Origin: Sphingomonadales bacterium UBA2683
GTDB taxonomy: Bacteria; Pseudomonadota; Alphaproteobacteria; Sphingomonadales; Sphingomonadaceae
DNA: 64,000 nucleotides
Reading direction: 5' to 3'
Assembly (NCBI GenBank): GCA_002354635.1
Contig: DELZ01000004.1
Coordinates: forward strand, 777,117 to 841,116
Shown: positions 55,001 through 62,625 of the stretch, piece after piece
Layout: every line of letters begins with the position of its first letter
Numbering within the stretch: position 1 is the first letter of the stretch
The notes under the pieces: generated by a model
Databases searched by the model: none
Seen by the model: the letters and a program-made list of their open reading frames with translations, nothing else
Told to the model about the DNA's origin: nothing
Made by a program: the position numbers and the translations under genes

Positions 55001-55040
55001 CCATACCGGCGGCTATCTGAAGGATATGCTGGCGAAGTGA
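52026..55040 (+). CDS. uvrA: Excinuclease ABC subunit A, carrying an inserted repeat
   Basis: 1004 residues; UvrA is usually about 940-975. Damage-recognition ATPase of nucleotide excision repair. First Walker A is GLSGSGKSS at about 33, first ABC signature LSGGESQR, second Walker A GLSGSGKSS near 705 and second signature LSGGEAQR. The second zinc module has C-x2-C pairs (GRCEVC and CEEC); the first reads ACPVSG, losing one Cys. Residues about 250-285 are coded by a palindromic repeat, in frame. The ATG at 52026 fits the family N-terminus. Followed by GTGA overlap. Confidence 0.94.
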   Translation: MSLTHIKVKGAREHNLKGVDIELPREKLIVITGLSGSGKSSLAFDTIYAEGQRRYVESLSAYARQFLEMMQKPDVEHIEGLSPAISIEQKTTSRNPRSTVATVTEIYDYMRLLWARAGVPYSPATGLPITAQTVSQMVDRVMALPDKTRFFLLAPVVRGRKGEYRKELLEWQKAGFTRVRVDGEFYDIEETPKLDKKYKHDIEVVVDRLVVRDGMEQRLADSFETALRLADGLAFVDLADGTVEEALANGASTGSARTEGVAEAQTPFVSSVVETRLSTTLEANGKNADSPQGKMKGTGLPDNRIVFSERFACPVSGFTIEEIAPRLFSFNAPQGACPSCDGLGEKLHFDPQLIVPNPALSIKKGAVVPWAKSNPPSPYYMQVLGSLARHFEFDLDTPWNELSEHHRDVVLNGTQGLPVTLRFQDGRKSYEVKKPFEGVVGNLKRRMLQTESAWMQEELAKFQAAAPCETCHGARLKPEALAVKIAGEDISISTRRSVGDALVFFEGLGAQLNKTQSQIAEPILKEIIERLGFLNNVGLDYLNLDRTSGTLSGGESQRIRLASQIGSGLSGVLYVLDEPSIGLHQRDNDRLLTTLKRLRDLGNTVIVVEHDEDAIRTADWVVDMGPGAGVHGGEVVAEGTLKQILKSKQSLTAAYLNGTREIEVPTERRKGNGKKLTVHGATANNLQNVTASIPLGTFTCVTGLSGSGKSSLTIDTLYAAAARTLNGARVIAGKHDKITGLEYCDKVIDIDQSPIGRTPRSNPATYTGAFTNIRDWFAGLPEAQARGYKPGRFSFNVKGGRCEVCRGDGLIKIEMHFLPDVYVTCEECGGKRYNRETLEVKFKGKSIADILDMTVEDAVSFFKAVPPIRDKMAMLYEVGLGYVKVGQQATTLSGGEAQRVKLAKELSKRSTGQTLYILDEPTTGLHFEDVRKLLQVLHQLVEQGNSVVVIEHNLDVIKTADHILDLGPEGGVRGGEIVAQGTPEEVAQVKASHTGGYLKDMLAK
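52775..52880. repeat. Palindromic repeat element inserted in frame inside uvrA
   Basis: GCTTCGACAGGCTCAGCACGAACGG is followed by CCGTTCGTGTCGAGCGTAGT and its inverse partner ACTACGCTCGAGGCGAACGG, so two arms of about 28 bases can fold into a near-perfect hairpin. The same words are typical of intergenic palindromes in related genomes by my recollection. The encoded 35 residues are low in similarity to UvrA. Confidence 0.85.
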
Positions 55041-55372
55041 CCGGCAATCCGGTGAAGCTGCTATTCGTCTGTACCCGCAACCGGTTGCGCAGCCCGACCG
55101 CCGAGGCGGTTTTGAATCAGATTGACGGAGTCATGGCAATCTCGGCCGGGATCAATCATGATGCAGAGACCCCGCTGTCGGGTGATTTGATCGAATGGGC
55201 CGACCGCATCTACGTGATGGAAACAGCCCACAAGAAAAAGGTCAGCCGGCAGTTTGCTGCCTTGCTGAAAGACAAGCCCGTCCGCAATCTCGCCATTCCG
55301 GACGATTATCAATTCATGGACGCAGATCTGGTCGCCAGGATAAAATCCTGCTTCCCGGAATATTTTACCTAG
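55037..55372 (+). CDS. Low-molecular-weight phosphatase-like protein
   Basis: 111 residues from a GTG overlapping the uvrA stop. The N-terminus LLFVCTRNRLRSPTAEAVL has the C-x5-R phosphate loop of LMW tyrosine phosphatases, though the usual GNxCRS is changed to RNRLRS. The late acidic loop DPF/Y is not exact; PDDYQFMDADL may fill that place. The protein is shorter than classical LMW-PTP (about 155). Known as an uncharacterised family; substrate unknown. Co-translation with uvrA is likely, but a functional link is not shown. Confidence 0.8.
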   Translation: MTGNPVKLLFVCTRNRLRSPTAEAVLNQIDGVMAISAGINHDAETPLSGDLIEWADRIYVMETAHKKKVSRQFAALLKDKPVRNLAIPDDYQFMDADLVARIKSCFPEYFT

Positions 55373-55740
55373 TAGCGCAAGACCCGCGACTGCCAGAGCA
55401 GCAGCAGCGGCGACAGCAGTTCCACGATCATCCCTGCGACTTGCTCGGTCGGCGGTACGCCCACCGTCAGATAGGATACCGCCCGGGCGCAGCCGCCGAT
55501 GAAGAAGAACAGCATCGCGAAGCGGAACAGCTTCGCCCGTTTCCGGATATCGCCGGCGCTGTAGAAGATCATGAGGGCGACACCGATATAAACACCGGAG
55601 AGATAGCGATACTGGTTATCCATCGCGGTGGTAAACGGGTCGCCACCCATATGTTCCGCCGCACCGAATAGCAGGCCGTTGACCCCGAACCAGAGCGGGA
55701 TAAATCCAATCAGAAACGAAAGGATGCGGAATGCGACCAT
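55369..55740 (-). CDS. DUF4345-family membrane protein
   Basis: 123 residues with four probable helices at about 4-25, 45-62, 72-92 and 100-118. The pattern FRFAMLFFFIGGCARAVSYL in the third helix is a DUF4345 hallmark. Function unknown. Tail-to-tail overlap of four bases with the phosphatase-like gene. Confidence 0.8.
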   Translation of the reverse strand: MVAFRILSFLIGFIPLWFGVNGLLFGAAEHMGGDPFTTAMDNQYRYLSGVYIGVALMIFYSAGDIRKRAKLFRFAMLFFFIGGCARAVSYLTVGVPPTEQVAGMIVELLSPLLLLWQSRVLRY

Positions 55741-55831
55741 ATATATTCTCCTCCAATTTGTTCATGGCACGCCTGTTAGCCGGCGTATTTCCAATCGATC
55801 AAATGCTGCCTATATGCGGACCCGACAAGGC

Positions 55832-56473
55832 CTAGACTCCCAAGGCAGCCTGCAACTGTTTCAGGCCTTCTGCTTCCTCGGCCGTCAATGGCTGGGCCTC
55901 GCAGCGCGGATCGGTTTTCTGCAATCCGCGGATCATCACGTCGTTAATCGGGATAGGATCGCAACCATGATCCGTCTTGCAGATCAGATCAAACTGCGGT
56001 GCCGCCTTGACATGGCAATCCTGACAGCTGTTCCCAAAGCGGTTCTTGACCTCGTCCGCACCGCGTACCCGGATCTTGGTCCCCTCGGCCGAGATGTCGA
56101 GGTCAAAATATTCCCAGTCCTTGGTGACCGGATTGAAGCCCGCTTCGCGCTTGACCATCACTTCGGTCGGGACCAGCTGCACCACCGAACCTACCGGATA
56201 GATGCCACCATCCTCCGCGCTAGCCACTGCAATCGTGGCATCGAGATCGCCATTGAGATTGCCGACAAAGAAGCGGTCCACCGGAGTAAGGTCGCTGATG
56301 CAACCGAAGCTCGCATCGGTTATATTTTCGGTCGGCAAGGCCGCGACGGCATCCTCATTCGCCGCTTCCGGTTCCCCGCTGCACCCTTGCGTAACCAGAC
56401 CTGCCAGCAACAAGGCCGCGGTCGCGCGAAGCAGCCGTGCCGATGATTTGCCCTGTGATCGCTTTTGCATCAT
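55832..56473 (-). CDS. Mono-haem c-type cytochrome lipoprotein, P460-like layout
   Basis: 213 residues. A signal peptide ends near TQGC (Cys 31), a weak lipobox. One c-type haem motif CQDCH lies at 150-154, preceded by a mixed beta region (GIYPVGSVVQLVP, WEYFDLD), which resembles the order of elements in cytochrome P460-type and related hydroxylamine or alkane-associated haem proteins. Two further Cys (LICKTDHGC) may form a disulphide. Located just downstream of the P450 gene. Function inferred only loosely. Confidence 0.68.
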   Translation of the reverse strand: MMQKRSQGKSSARLLRATAALLLAGLVTQGCSGEPEAANEDAVAALPTENITDASFGCISDLTPVDRFFVGNLNGDLDATIAVASAEDGGIYPVGSVVQLVPTEVMVKREAGFNPVTKDWEYFDLDISAEGTKIRVRGADEVKNRFGNSCQDCHVKAAPQFDLICKTDHGCDPIPINDVMIRGLQKTDPRCEAQPLTAEEAEGLKQLQAALGV

Positions 56474-56549
56474 GATAATCCCCCCCGATAGGCTTCAAGA
56501 CTGCCATGCGCGGGTGCAGCTGTCAATTTTTGCGCTTTGGGCAAGACGA

Positions 56550-57947
56550 CTAAAGCCGCTCCAGCCGAACCGGCAACCCGTCCCTCGGCTGCGGAATGGG
56601 GAAAACCTGCCAATTCGGCTCATAATCCGGTCCGCCCTGCAAGACGATCCGGTTCTGGGTCAGCATCGCGTGCATCAATATCTTGATCTGCATATAGGCG
56701 AAATGCAGGCCCAGACACATGTGTGCGCCGCCGCCAAAGGGCACCCAGGCATATTTGTGCCGCCCGGCCGAGTTTTCCGGCGTAAACCGCAGCGGATCGA
56801 ACTTGTCCGGATCGGGCCAGTGCTTGGCCATCTTGTGGACGAATTGCGGACTGATGCCGATATTGGTCCCAGCCGGGATCGTATAGTTGCGGAAGGTGAA
56901 TTCCTTGAGCGCCCGGCGCGGGATGCTGGGCACCGGCGGGATCAGCCTGAGCGCTTCCTTGAACGCCATTTCGGTGAGTTCCAGCTTGCCCAGCTGCTCC
57001 ATGGTGAGCGTTGTCCCGGCCGGTGCAACCGACAGACATTCCTCGCGCAGCCGTTCCTGCCATTCAGGATGCTTGGCGAGCAGATAGGTCATGCTCGTGG
57101 CGGACGAGGTGATCGTGTCGTGCGCCGCCATCATCAGGAAGTTCATGTGGTCGACGACTTCATCTTCGGTCAACAGCTCGCCATTTTCATGGGTCGCAAG
57201 GCAGATCTGGGTGAAGATATCCTCGCCGCCCTTTGCACGCCGCTCCTTTACCTGCGGTGTAAAATACTCGAGCAGATACTCGCGGGCCTTCACGCCTTTC
57301 CACATCTTGGTGAACGGAACCGGCTTGCGGACAACGCCGATTGAGGCCTGCACCTCATCGACGAAAGCCTTGTTGATCTTGTCCGCTTCCGGCCCCCAGG
57401 GGATGCCGAGAATAGCGCTGGCGGCGGTGTCCAGCGACAGCGACTTGATCGCGGGGTAAAATGTGAAGTCGGTACCGCTCCAGTCGGCAACCCGCTCCAA
57501 AATGCCTTCACCCAATACCGCACAATGATGTTTCATCGGACCGGGCTTGAAGGCGACAGACAGCGCCTTGCGGTCGGCCCTGTGCCGCTCGAAATCCATC
57601 AGCATCAACCCGCGCGGGAACAGGTTGTTCAAAACCGGCCCCCAACCCTGTTCGCTGGAAAATATCTTGTCCTTGTTGAACATTACCAGTTCGGTCGCGT
57701 CGGCCCCAAGCAGCATGACATTCTGCTTGCCGAAACTGTAGGTGCGATAGACCGAGCCGAAGCGTTCGAACATATATTGGCCAAAGCCGATCGGATCCTT
57801 GATGACCTTCAGCGTGGTACCGACGATGGGCAGTCCCTGTTCGCCGGGGATATGCGCCAGTTGTTCCTCGGTTGGTGGCTTCACCCAATGCGGATTGGCG
57901 CTTTCCTGATAGGGATAACCATGCGGTATTGCTGCAACTGTGGCCAA
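56550..57947 (-). CDS. Cytochrome P450
   Basis: 465 residues. Haem-binding loop FGGGAHMCLGLHFA with the thiolate Cys near 411, ExxR as EALR in the K-helix, and the oxygen-activating I-helix stretch MMAAHDTITSSATSM. N-terminal residues lack a membrane anchor, so the enzyme is probably soluble and needs external ferredoxin. Sphingomonads carry many such enzymes for hydrocarbons, terpenoids or sterols; the substrate cannot be predicted here. The matching redox partners are not adjacent. Confidence 0.92.
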   Translation of the reverse strand: MATVAAIPHGYPYQESANPHWVKPPTEEQLAHIPGEQGLPIVGTTLKVIKDPIGFGQYMFERFGSVYRTYSFGKQNVMLLGADATELVMFNKDKIFSSEQGWGPVLNNLFPRGLMLMDFERHRADRKALSVAFKPGPMKHHCAVLGEGILERVADWSGTDFTFYPAIKSLSLDTAASAILGIPWGPEADKINKAFVDEVQASIGVVRKPVPFTKMWKGVKAREYLLEYFTPQVKERRAKGGEDIFTQICLATHENGELLTEDEVVDHMNFLMMAAHDTITSSATSMTYLLAKHPEWQERLREECLSVAPAGTTLTMEQLGKLELTEMAFKEALRLIPPVPSIPRRALKEFTFRNYTIPAGTNIGISPQFVHKMAKHWPDPDKFDPLRFTPENSAGRHKYAWVPFGGGAHMCLGLHFAYMQIKILMHAMLTQNRIVLQGGPDYEPNWQVFPIPQPRDGLPVRLERL

Positions 57948-58118
57948 CGAAAATCTCCTGAAGAGCGGTTTCGCATATCTTAGCTACTTTCATGAATGTC
58001 AGCAAGACCATCCATTCATAAGCTATTCAATCACTTGGGGCTAAGCATCATGGCGAAAGAAAAAATATTGCGACTCGGCAAGCTTGTCACCGCCGGGATC
58101 GATATCCAGGAAACGATC

Positions 58119-58826
58119 ATGAACCATTTCGCTATCCCTCAACTGCTCAAGTCAACACTGGCGGCTGGCGCATTACTGAGCCTGGGCGGCTGCATGTACG
58201 GTGCCTCCGGCTATTATGGCGACGGCTATGTCAACAATGGCGGCTATGACTGCGATCCCTATGCCCCGTTCAATGATTATTACGCCTGCGACTACGGCTA
58301 CGGCTTTGCCAACATTGGCTATGGTGGCGGATGGTATGACCAATTTTATTATCCCGGCTATGGCATCCATATATTTGACCGGGGTGGCCGACGCCATGCG
58401 ATGCGCGACCATCACCGCCGCTATTGGGCCAGACAGCGCGCCGAATATGGCGGACATCATGCCGGAGATCGCAATTGGCGCCGGGGACAGCGGGCCGATC
58501 GGCGCGACCAACGCCGCGACGGTCGCGACAGAACGCGGGACTCGAGACGCGGCCATTATCGCGACGACAGCTATCGTGACAATCCACGGACGCGCACGAG
58601 AACCATAACGACCGGGCGAGACAGCGCTGACCAGGCGACCCCGGTGCGCAATCGTGGTGACCGGACGCGCCAGACGACCCGCCGCCCGACAGGAGCGGTC
58701 GAACGCCCGCAAGCCCGACCGCAGCCGGCCGCCCGGCCTGCGCCCGTCAGACAGGCCCGTCCCGAAGGACCGCGCCATACACCCAGAACCAGCCGCAGCA
58801 CCCGCGAGCGGGTAAGCGACGACTAG
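58119..58826 (+). CDS. Lipoprotein with Gly/Tyr-rich core and arginine-rich tail
   Basis: 235 residues from the ATG at 58119 with AGGA eight bases before. Lipobox LGGC, Cys 25. The first mature part (about 28-95) is rich in Y, G, D and F. From about 105 to the end the sequence is basic, with many RRD, RDR and RTR steps and Pro-rich spacing. A polyanion-binding role (for example LPS, DNA or polymer) would fit the charge, but no family is recognised. Convergent with the next small gene. Confidence 0.7.
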   Translation: MNHFAIPQLLKSTLAAGALLSLGGCMYGASGYYGDGYVNNGGYDCDPYAPFNDYYACDYGYGFANIGYGGGWYDQFYYPGYGIHIFDRGGRRHAMRDHHRRYWARQRAEYGGHHAGDRNWRRGQRADRRDQRRDGRDRTRDSRRGHYRDDSYRDNPRTRTRTITTGRDSADQATPVRNRGDRTRQTTRRPTGAVERPQARPQPAARPAPVRQARPEGPRHTPRTSRSTRERVSDD

Positions 58827-58838
58827 CTCTGGCGAGGT

Positions 58839-59174
58839 TTATTTGCCAATGGTGACGCGGCCAACGCGATATCCCCGCTCGCGCATTTCCTTTTTGTAAT
58901 CCTTGTTCGCATCGGCAATTTCGGTGCGATATTCCTCCAGCGCGTCGCGCCGGTCTTCCTCGTCGGTAGCCCGTCGCAAATCCTTTTCCAGCTCATGTTC
59001 GGCTTCGCGGATATCGGCGAGATAGTCGTACCAATAATCTTCGGGTGACCCGCTGATCGGCTGAGTCAAAATCGGTTCATCGCCTGACGCACCGGATGGA
59101 TGAGCGATGCCCATCGTCGGAACAGTGGCCAGCACAGCAACGGTTGTGCCCAATGTCAGATTGCGAAAGTTCAT
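58839..59174 (-). CDS. Small secreted acidic/helical protein
   Basis: 111 residues, ATG at 59174 with GAAGGAG nine bases upstream. Signal peptide ends near GIAHPSG. The mature protein is a charged helix from about 50 to 100 (IREAEHELEKDLRRATDEED) with a basic C-terminus. It faces the arginine-rich lipoprotein gene tail to tail, 12 bases apart. No family recognised. Confidence 0.7.
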   Translation of the reverse strand: MNFRNLTLGTTVAVLATVPTMGIAHPSGASGDEPILTQPISGSPEDYWYDYLADIREAEHELEKDLRRATDEEDRRDALEEYRTEIADANKDYKKEMRERGYRVGRVTIGK

Positions 59175-59418
59175 CGGAATTCTCCTTCTTGCTAGATGCA
59201 ATGTCCAGAAAACGGCCAACCCGCTGTCGCGTTCCTGAACAATCGTCCTGACGCGACAATCTGCCCCGGAATCTCGGCGAACGCCCGAATCGACGCACCG
59301 CAACTGCCTGAACCGGTCAGTCACCGCCCCGAGAACGTCGCAATGGTTAAGACAATTGTAATCATGGTAAATAGCCTATATCCTAGGCTTCCTTCTCATC
59401 TTTTGAGGAATTACGTCG

Positions 59419-60504
59419 ATGGCAACTGCATTTAGCGACATTCAACCCGACGATTATACGCCGTCGGAACAGCATCCGCAGCATGGCGTCATTATTGGCG
59501 GGCCGGCCACACGGGCCAAACGCATCGAATATGGCATTTTGCTCTCGACAATGGTGCTCGGCTCACTCGGCGCCCTCTATTGGACCCTTACCCATCAAAC
59601 CGGCTGGGTCGAATGGTCCGCCTTCCTGTTCGGCTTTGCGCTGATCAATATGGGCGTCGGCATCGGCTATCATCGCTATTTCACCCACCGCGCCTTCGAA
59701 GCCGGACCGAAAATGCGTCTCGCCATCGGCATCATGGCGCAGATGGCCTGTCAGGCTTCGGTCCTGAAATGGGCAGCAGACCACCGCCGCCACCATGCCT
59801 TTTCCGACGATGTCGGCGATGTGCACAGCCCCTATGTCGACGGCCATGGCAAGAAAATGGGAAAGCTCAAAGGACTGGGCATCGCCCATTTCGGCTGGCT
59901 GTTCGACAACACGACATCGGACATGAACGTCTACGGCAAGGGCCTGATCGACGATCCGCAGGTCCTGTGGTGCCACAAGCATCGCTGGTCGATCGCCATT
60001 TTCTCCAGCATCGTGTTTCCCGCGCTCTGGGCGCTGGCCTTCGGCGGACCGGAATATATTATCGGCACCATCCTGATCGGCGGCTTCTTTCGCAATTTCT
60101 TCTTCCTGAACTTCGTGATGGGCGTGAACAGCATCGGCCATGTCTTCGGCTCGCAGCGGTTCAAAACCAAGGACGGATCGCGCAACAACTGGTTCATGGC
60201 CTGGATGACCTTCGGCGATGGCTGGCACAACAACCACCACCAGCACCCCCGCGCGGCATCGTCGCAGGTGGCATGGTGGGAATTCGATCTCAACGGCCAG
60301 ATCATCTATCTGTGGGAAAAAATGGGCCTGGTCTGGAACGTCCAGCGGGCTCCCGCCTATATGCGCAACGACAAGGGTGAATGGGTGCAGAAGGAGGCGA
60401 AGGTCGCAACAGCCGAACTGGCCGAACCCGAAGTCATGTCAGCCGACGATGGCGGCGTGATGTTTCCTGCGGACAAGCAGCGGCATACCGAACCGGCCGA
60501 ATAA
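59419..60504 (+). CDS. Acyl-CoA/acyl-lipid fatty acid desaturase (delta-9 type)
   Basis: 361 residues. Di-iron His boxes are HRYFTH near 77, HRRHH near 117 and HNNHH near 272, as in membrane delta-9 desaturases. Helices flank boxes 1 and 3. Introduces a double bond into saturated acyl chains in the membrane, helping cold or fluidity adaptation. Needs an electron donor; none is adjacent. The C-terminal tail is acidic. Convergent with gspM. Confidence 0.9.
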   Translation: MATAFSDIQPDDYTPSEQHPQHGVIIGGPATRAKRIEYGILLSTMVLGSLGALYWTLTHQTGWVEWSAFLFGFALINMGVGIGYHRYFTHRAFEAGPKMRLAIGIMAQMACQASVLKWAADHRRHHAFSDDVGDVHSPYVDGHGKKMGKLKGLGIAHFGWLFDNTTSDMNVYGKGLIDDPQVLWCHKHRWSIAIFSSIVFPALWALAFGGPEYIIGTILIGGFFRNFFFLNFVMGVNSIGHVFGSQRFKTKDGSRNNWFMAWMTFGDGWHNNHHQHPRAASSQVAWWEFDLNGQIIYLWEKMGLVWNVQRAPAYMRNDKGEWVQKEAKVATAELAEPEVMSADDGGVMFPADKQRHTEPAE

Positions 60505-60523
60505 TCCGGTCACCACGTGATCG

Positions 60524-60997
60524 CTACTGTGCCCGCAAGGTCATGGTTGCCGATATCGTGCCATTGTCCATCGGGTTGATATTCAGCGATTCGACCGCGA
60601 TTCCTTCACTCTCGATCCGTGCCAGCCAGCCGAACAACGCCGTCGGCCTGGCCGATTCCACGACCATATCGACCCGGCTGTCCGACTGCGGCGTCACCGA
60701 AGCAACCGCAATACCGGTCTCGCCGGCACTTTGCCCGACAAAGGCGTCGATCGGACCACTGAACCGGACCGCTTTTCCATCCGCCGGCAAGCGGAGCGCC
60801 GCCACCTTGGTTTCAATCCGCGCCTGCCGCTCGACCGCATCAAGATAGCGCTGCTCGGCAGCGGTCATGGCACCAGCCATCGGGCGGGCAATGCCATAAT
60901 AGCCGACGAGGCCCGCGAGCAGCAGGCCGGCAATGCCGACCAGTATCTTTTCCCGTTGACTGAGACCGGCAAACCAGCGTCTGGCATTGTCCATCAT
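60524..60997 (-). CDS. gspM: Type II secretion system protein M
   Basis: 157 residues. A short cytoplasmic part, one helix at about 19-36 (ILVGIAGLLLAGLVGYYG) after REK, then a periplasmic ferredoxin-like fold ending in IESEGIAVESLNI. This is the GspM pattern, and ATGA overlap with gspL supports it. GspM and GspL form the inner-membrane platform. The next expected gene, gspN, is absent here. Confidence 0.85.
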   Translation of the reverse strand: MMDNARRWFAGLSQREKILVGIAGLLLAGLVGYYGIARPMAGAMTAAEQRYLDAVERQARIETKVAALRLPADGKAVRFSGPIDAFVGQSAGETGIAVASVTPQSDSRVDMVVESARPTALFGWLARIESEGIAVESLNINPMDNGTISATMTLRAQ

Positions 60998-62118
60998 GGT
61001 GCCCTCACCGTAATATCCGCCTGCGCCGAACCCGTGGCGTCGGTGCGCGGCGTTGCCGTGATGATGAAACCGGCCTCCTGCATCGCGATCAGCACGGGGT
61101 TGATGTCCTCGTTGCGGACGGCGGTCAATGTCGCCGATACAATTCCGTTTTCACCATAGGCCATGCGGGTGATCGCCACATTCGGAACCTGTTGCAGCGC
61201 CGAATAGAGGGCCGAAGCCGGCACGGGGAACATGATATTGCCCTTGTTTTCCGCGATTAGCCGCTGGTCCAGCGCGCGTTCGGCGCTGTCCGGGTCCGGT
61301 TGCTCGCCGACCACGGCGGCGGCTGTGGCCAAAGCCGTCTCGTCCGCAGCATCGGCAGCCCAGTGATATTTCGCCAGCTGCACCAGCGGAATAGCGAAGG
61401 TGACAACGAGAAGCGCCGCAACCATCCAGCCGAGCCGGCGCTTTTGAGTGCTGTCCATCGCGCGCTGTATTTTTTTCGCGAACGGGCCGCTGCGGAAGTT
61501 CAGATCGCGCCGTTCCGCAGCATCTATCATCATCGCGTCAAAGGCGTCGCCGGTGATCGGGGCGACGGCGAGGTCGGCAAAGAGAATCTCCCGGAGCGCG
61601 GGATCATCGGTCGCGATGATAGTTTCGAAACGCAGCACCCGGTCAAATCCGAAATCCGCCGAAACCGCGCCGTCGCTGACAACCGGCAGCAGCCAACCCG
61701 AAGGGATGATCGCGTCGGGATCGATGCCGAGCGCCTGCAGATGGACCAGTCCGGCTGATAACAAATTCCGCCCGATCGATGCCGTGACTGCTTCGCCAGA
61801 CTCAGCCAATCTCCCGACGATATGGACATTGTCGCCTTCCAGGCTCCTGGCCTTTGCCACCATCTTTGCAGCGGCCAGCGCCTGGCTTTCGGTCGCGTCG
61901 CCGATCGGGTCATGGCTCATGATGCTGGTCAGATTCGACGCAACCAGCGCGATGATACAGACATCTTCCGGCGGTGTATCCGGCCCATAGACTTGCGACG
62001 CGACCAGCGGGTCCGGATCACAACCCCACGCCTGCACCGCGCCATCGCTGACGTGCCACCAGTAGAGCGCCTCGTCGTCGGTGGCCGGAAAGGCGGTGAG
62101 AAGAATATCGGGGTTCAC
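60994..62118 (-). CDS. gspL: Type II secretion system protein L
   Basis: 374 residues from a GTG. An actin-like cytoplasmic domain (about 1-210) precedes a membrane helix near 232-250 (GWMVAALLVVTFAIPLVQL) and a periplasmic ferredoxin-like domain (about 280-374). GspL links the GspE ATPase to the pseudopilus machinery. Its start is only 12 bases after the gspG stop, so no H, I, J or K genes fit in between. Confidence 0.87.
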   Translation of the reverse strand: MNPDILLTAFPATDDEALYWWHVSDGAVQAWGCDPDPLVASQVYGPDTPPEDVCIIALVASNLTSIMSHDPIGDATESQALAAAKMVAKARSLEGDNVHIVGRLAESGEAVTASIGRNLLSAGLVHLQALGIDPDAIIPSGWLLPVVSDGAVSADFGFDRVLRFETIIATDDPALREILFADLAVAPITGDAFDAMMIDAAERRDLNFRSGPFAKKIQRAMDSTQKRRLGWMVAALLVVTFAIPLVQLAKYHWAADAADETALATAAAVVGEQPDPDSAERALDQRLIAENKGNIMFPVPASALYSALQQVPNVAITRMAYGENGIVSATLTAVRNEDINPVLIAMQEAGFIITATPRTDATGSAQADITVRAP

Positions 62119-62130
62119 GTGCTACTGGTC

Positions 62131-62604
62131 TTATTCGCCGTAAATATCGGCATTGTCGTCTTCACCACCCGGTGCCCCGTCGGCACCCAGCGAGTAGAGA
62201 TCGAATCCGGGGCCCTGACGGCCGGGATTGTCATATTGATAGGGGCGACCCCACGGATCGTCCGGCAGTTTCTTGATATAGCCGCCCTGCCGATAGCGGG
62301 CGGTCGTTGTCAGCGACGCCGGCGGTGCGACCAATGCCTGCAAGCCGTCGGAAGACGCCGGATAGGAGAGATTGTCGAGCCGGTACATTTCCAGCGCCTG
62401 CCCGAGCGTCGCGATATCCGCGCGCGCCTTTTCGACCATCGCCCGGTCCTGGCTGGGCAGCACGTTGATCACAACGATCGTGGTCAGCAGGCCGAGAATG
62501 AAAATCACCACCATCAGTTCGACCAGCGTGAAACCATTGCGCTTTTTCCGCTTCCTTTCGTCCGGAACTGGAGCTTTTGCGGTATATTCCATATCTGTCG
62601 TCAT
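62131..62604 (-). CDS. gspG: Type II secretion major pseudopilin GspG
   Basis: 157 residues from the third of three ATGs, which has AAAGGA about seven bases upstream. A leader of about 23 residues ends in RNG, followed by FTLVELMVVIFILGLL, a type IV prepilin signal with Glu5; cleavage by GspO is expected. The C-terminus has DDPWGRPYQY and the calcium-site region DGAPGGEDDNADI seen in GspG. Confidence 0.94.
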   Translation of the reverse strand: MTTDMEYTAKAPVPDERKRKKRNGFTLVELMVVIFILGLLTTIVVINVLPSQDRAMVEKARADIATLGQALEMYRLDNLSYPASSDGLQALVAPPASLTTTARYRQGGYIKKLPDDPWGRPYQYDNPGRQGPGFDLYSLGADGAPGGEDDNADIYGE

Positions 62605-62625
62605 CATCATTCCTTTGTTCCGGTC

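Noticed and set aside
52026..55040. First zinc module of UvrA reading ACPVSG as a damaging mutation
   Set aside because: I recall the same Cys-to-Ser form in many alphaproteobacterial UvrA proteins, so it is probably a lineage trait.
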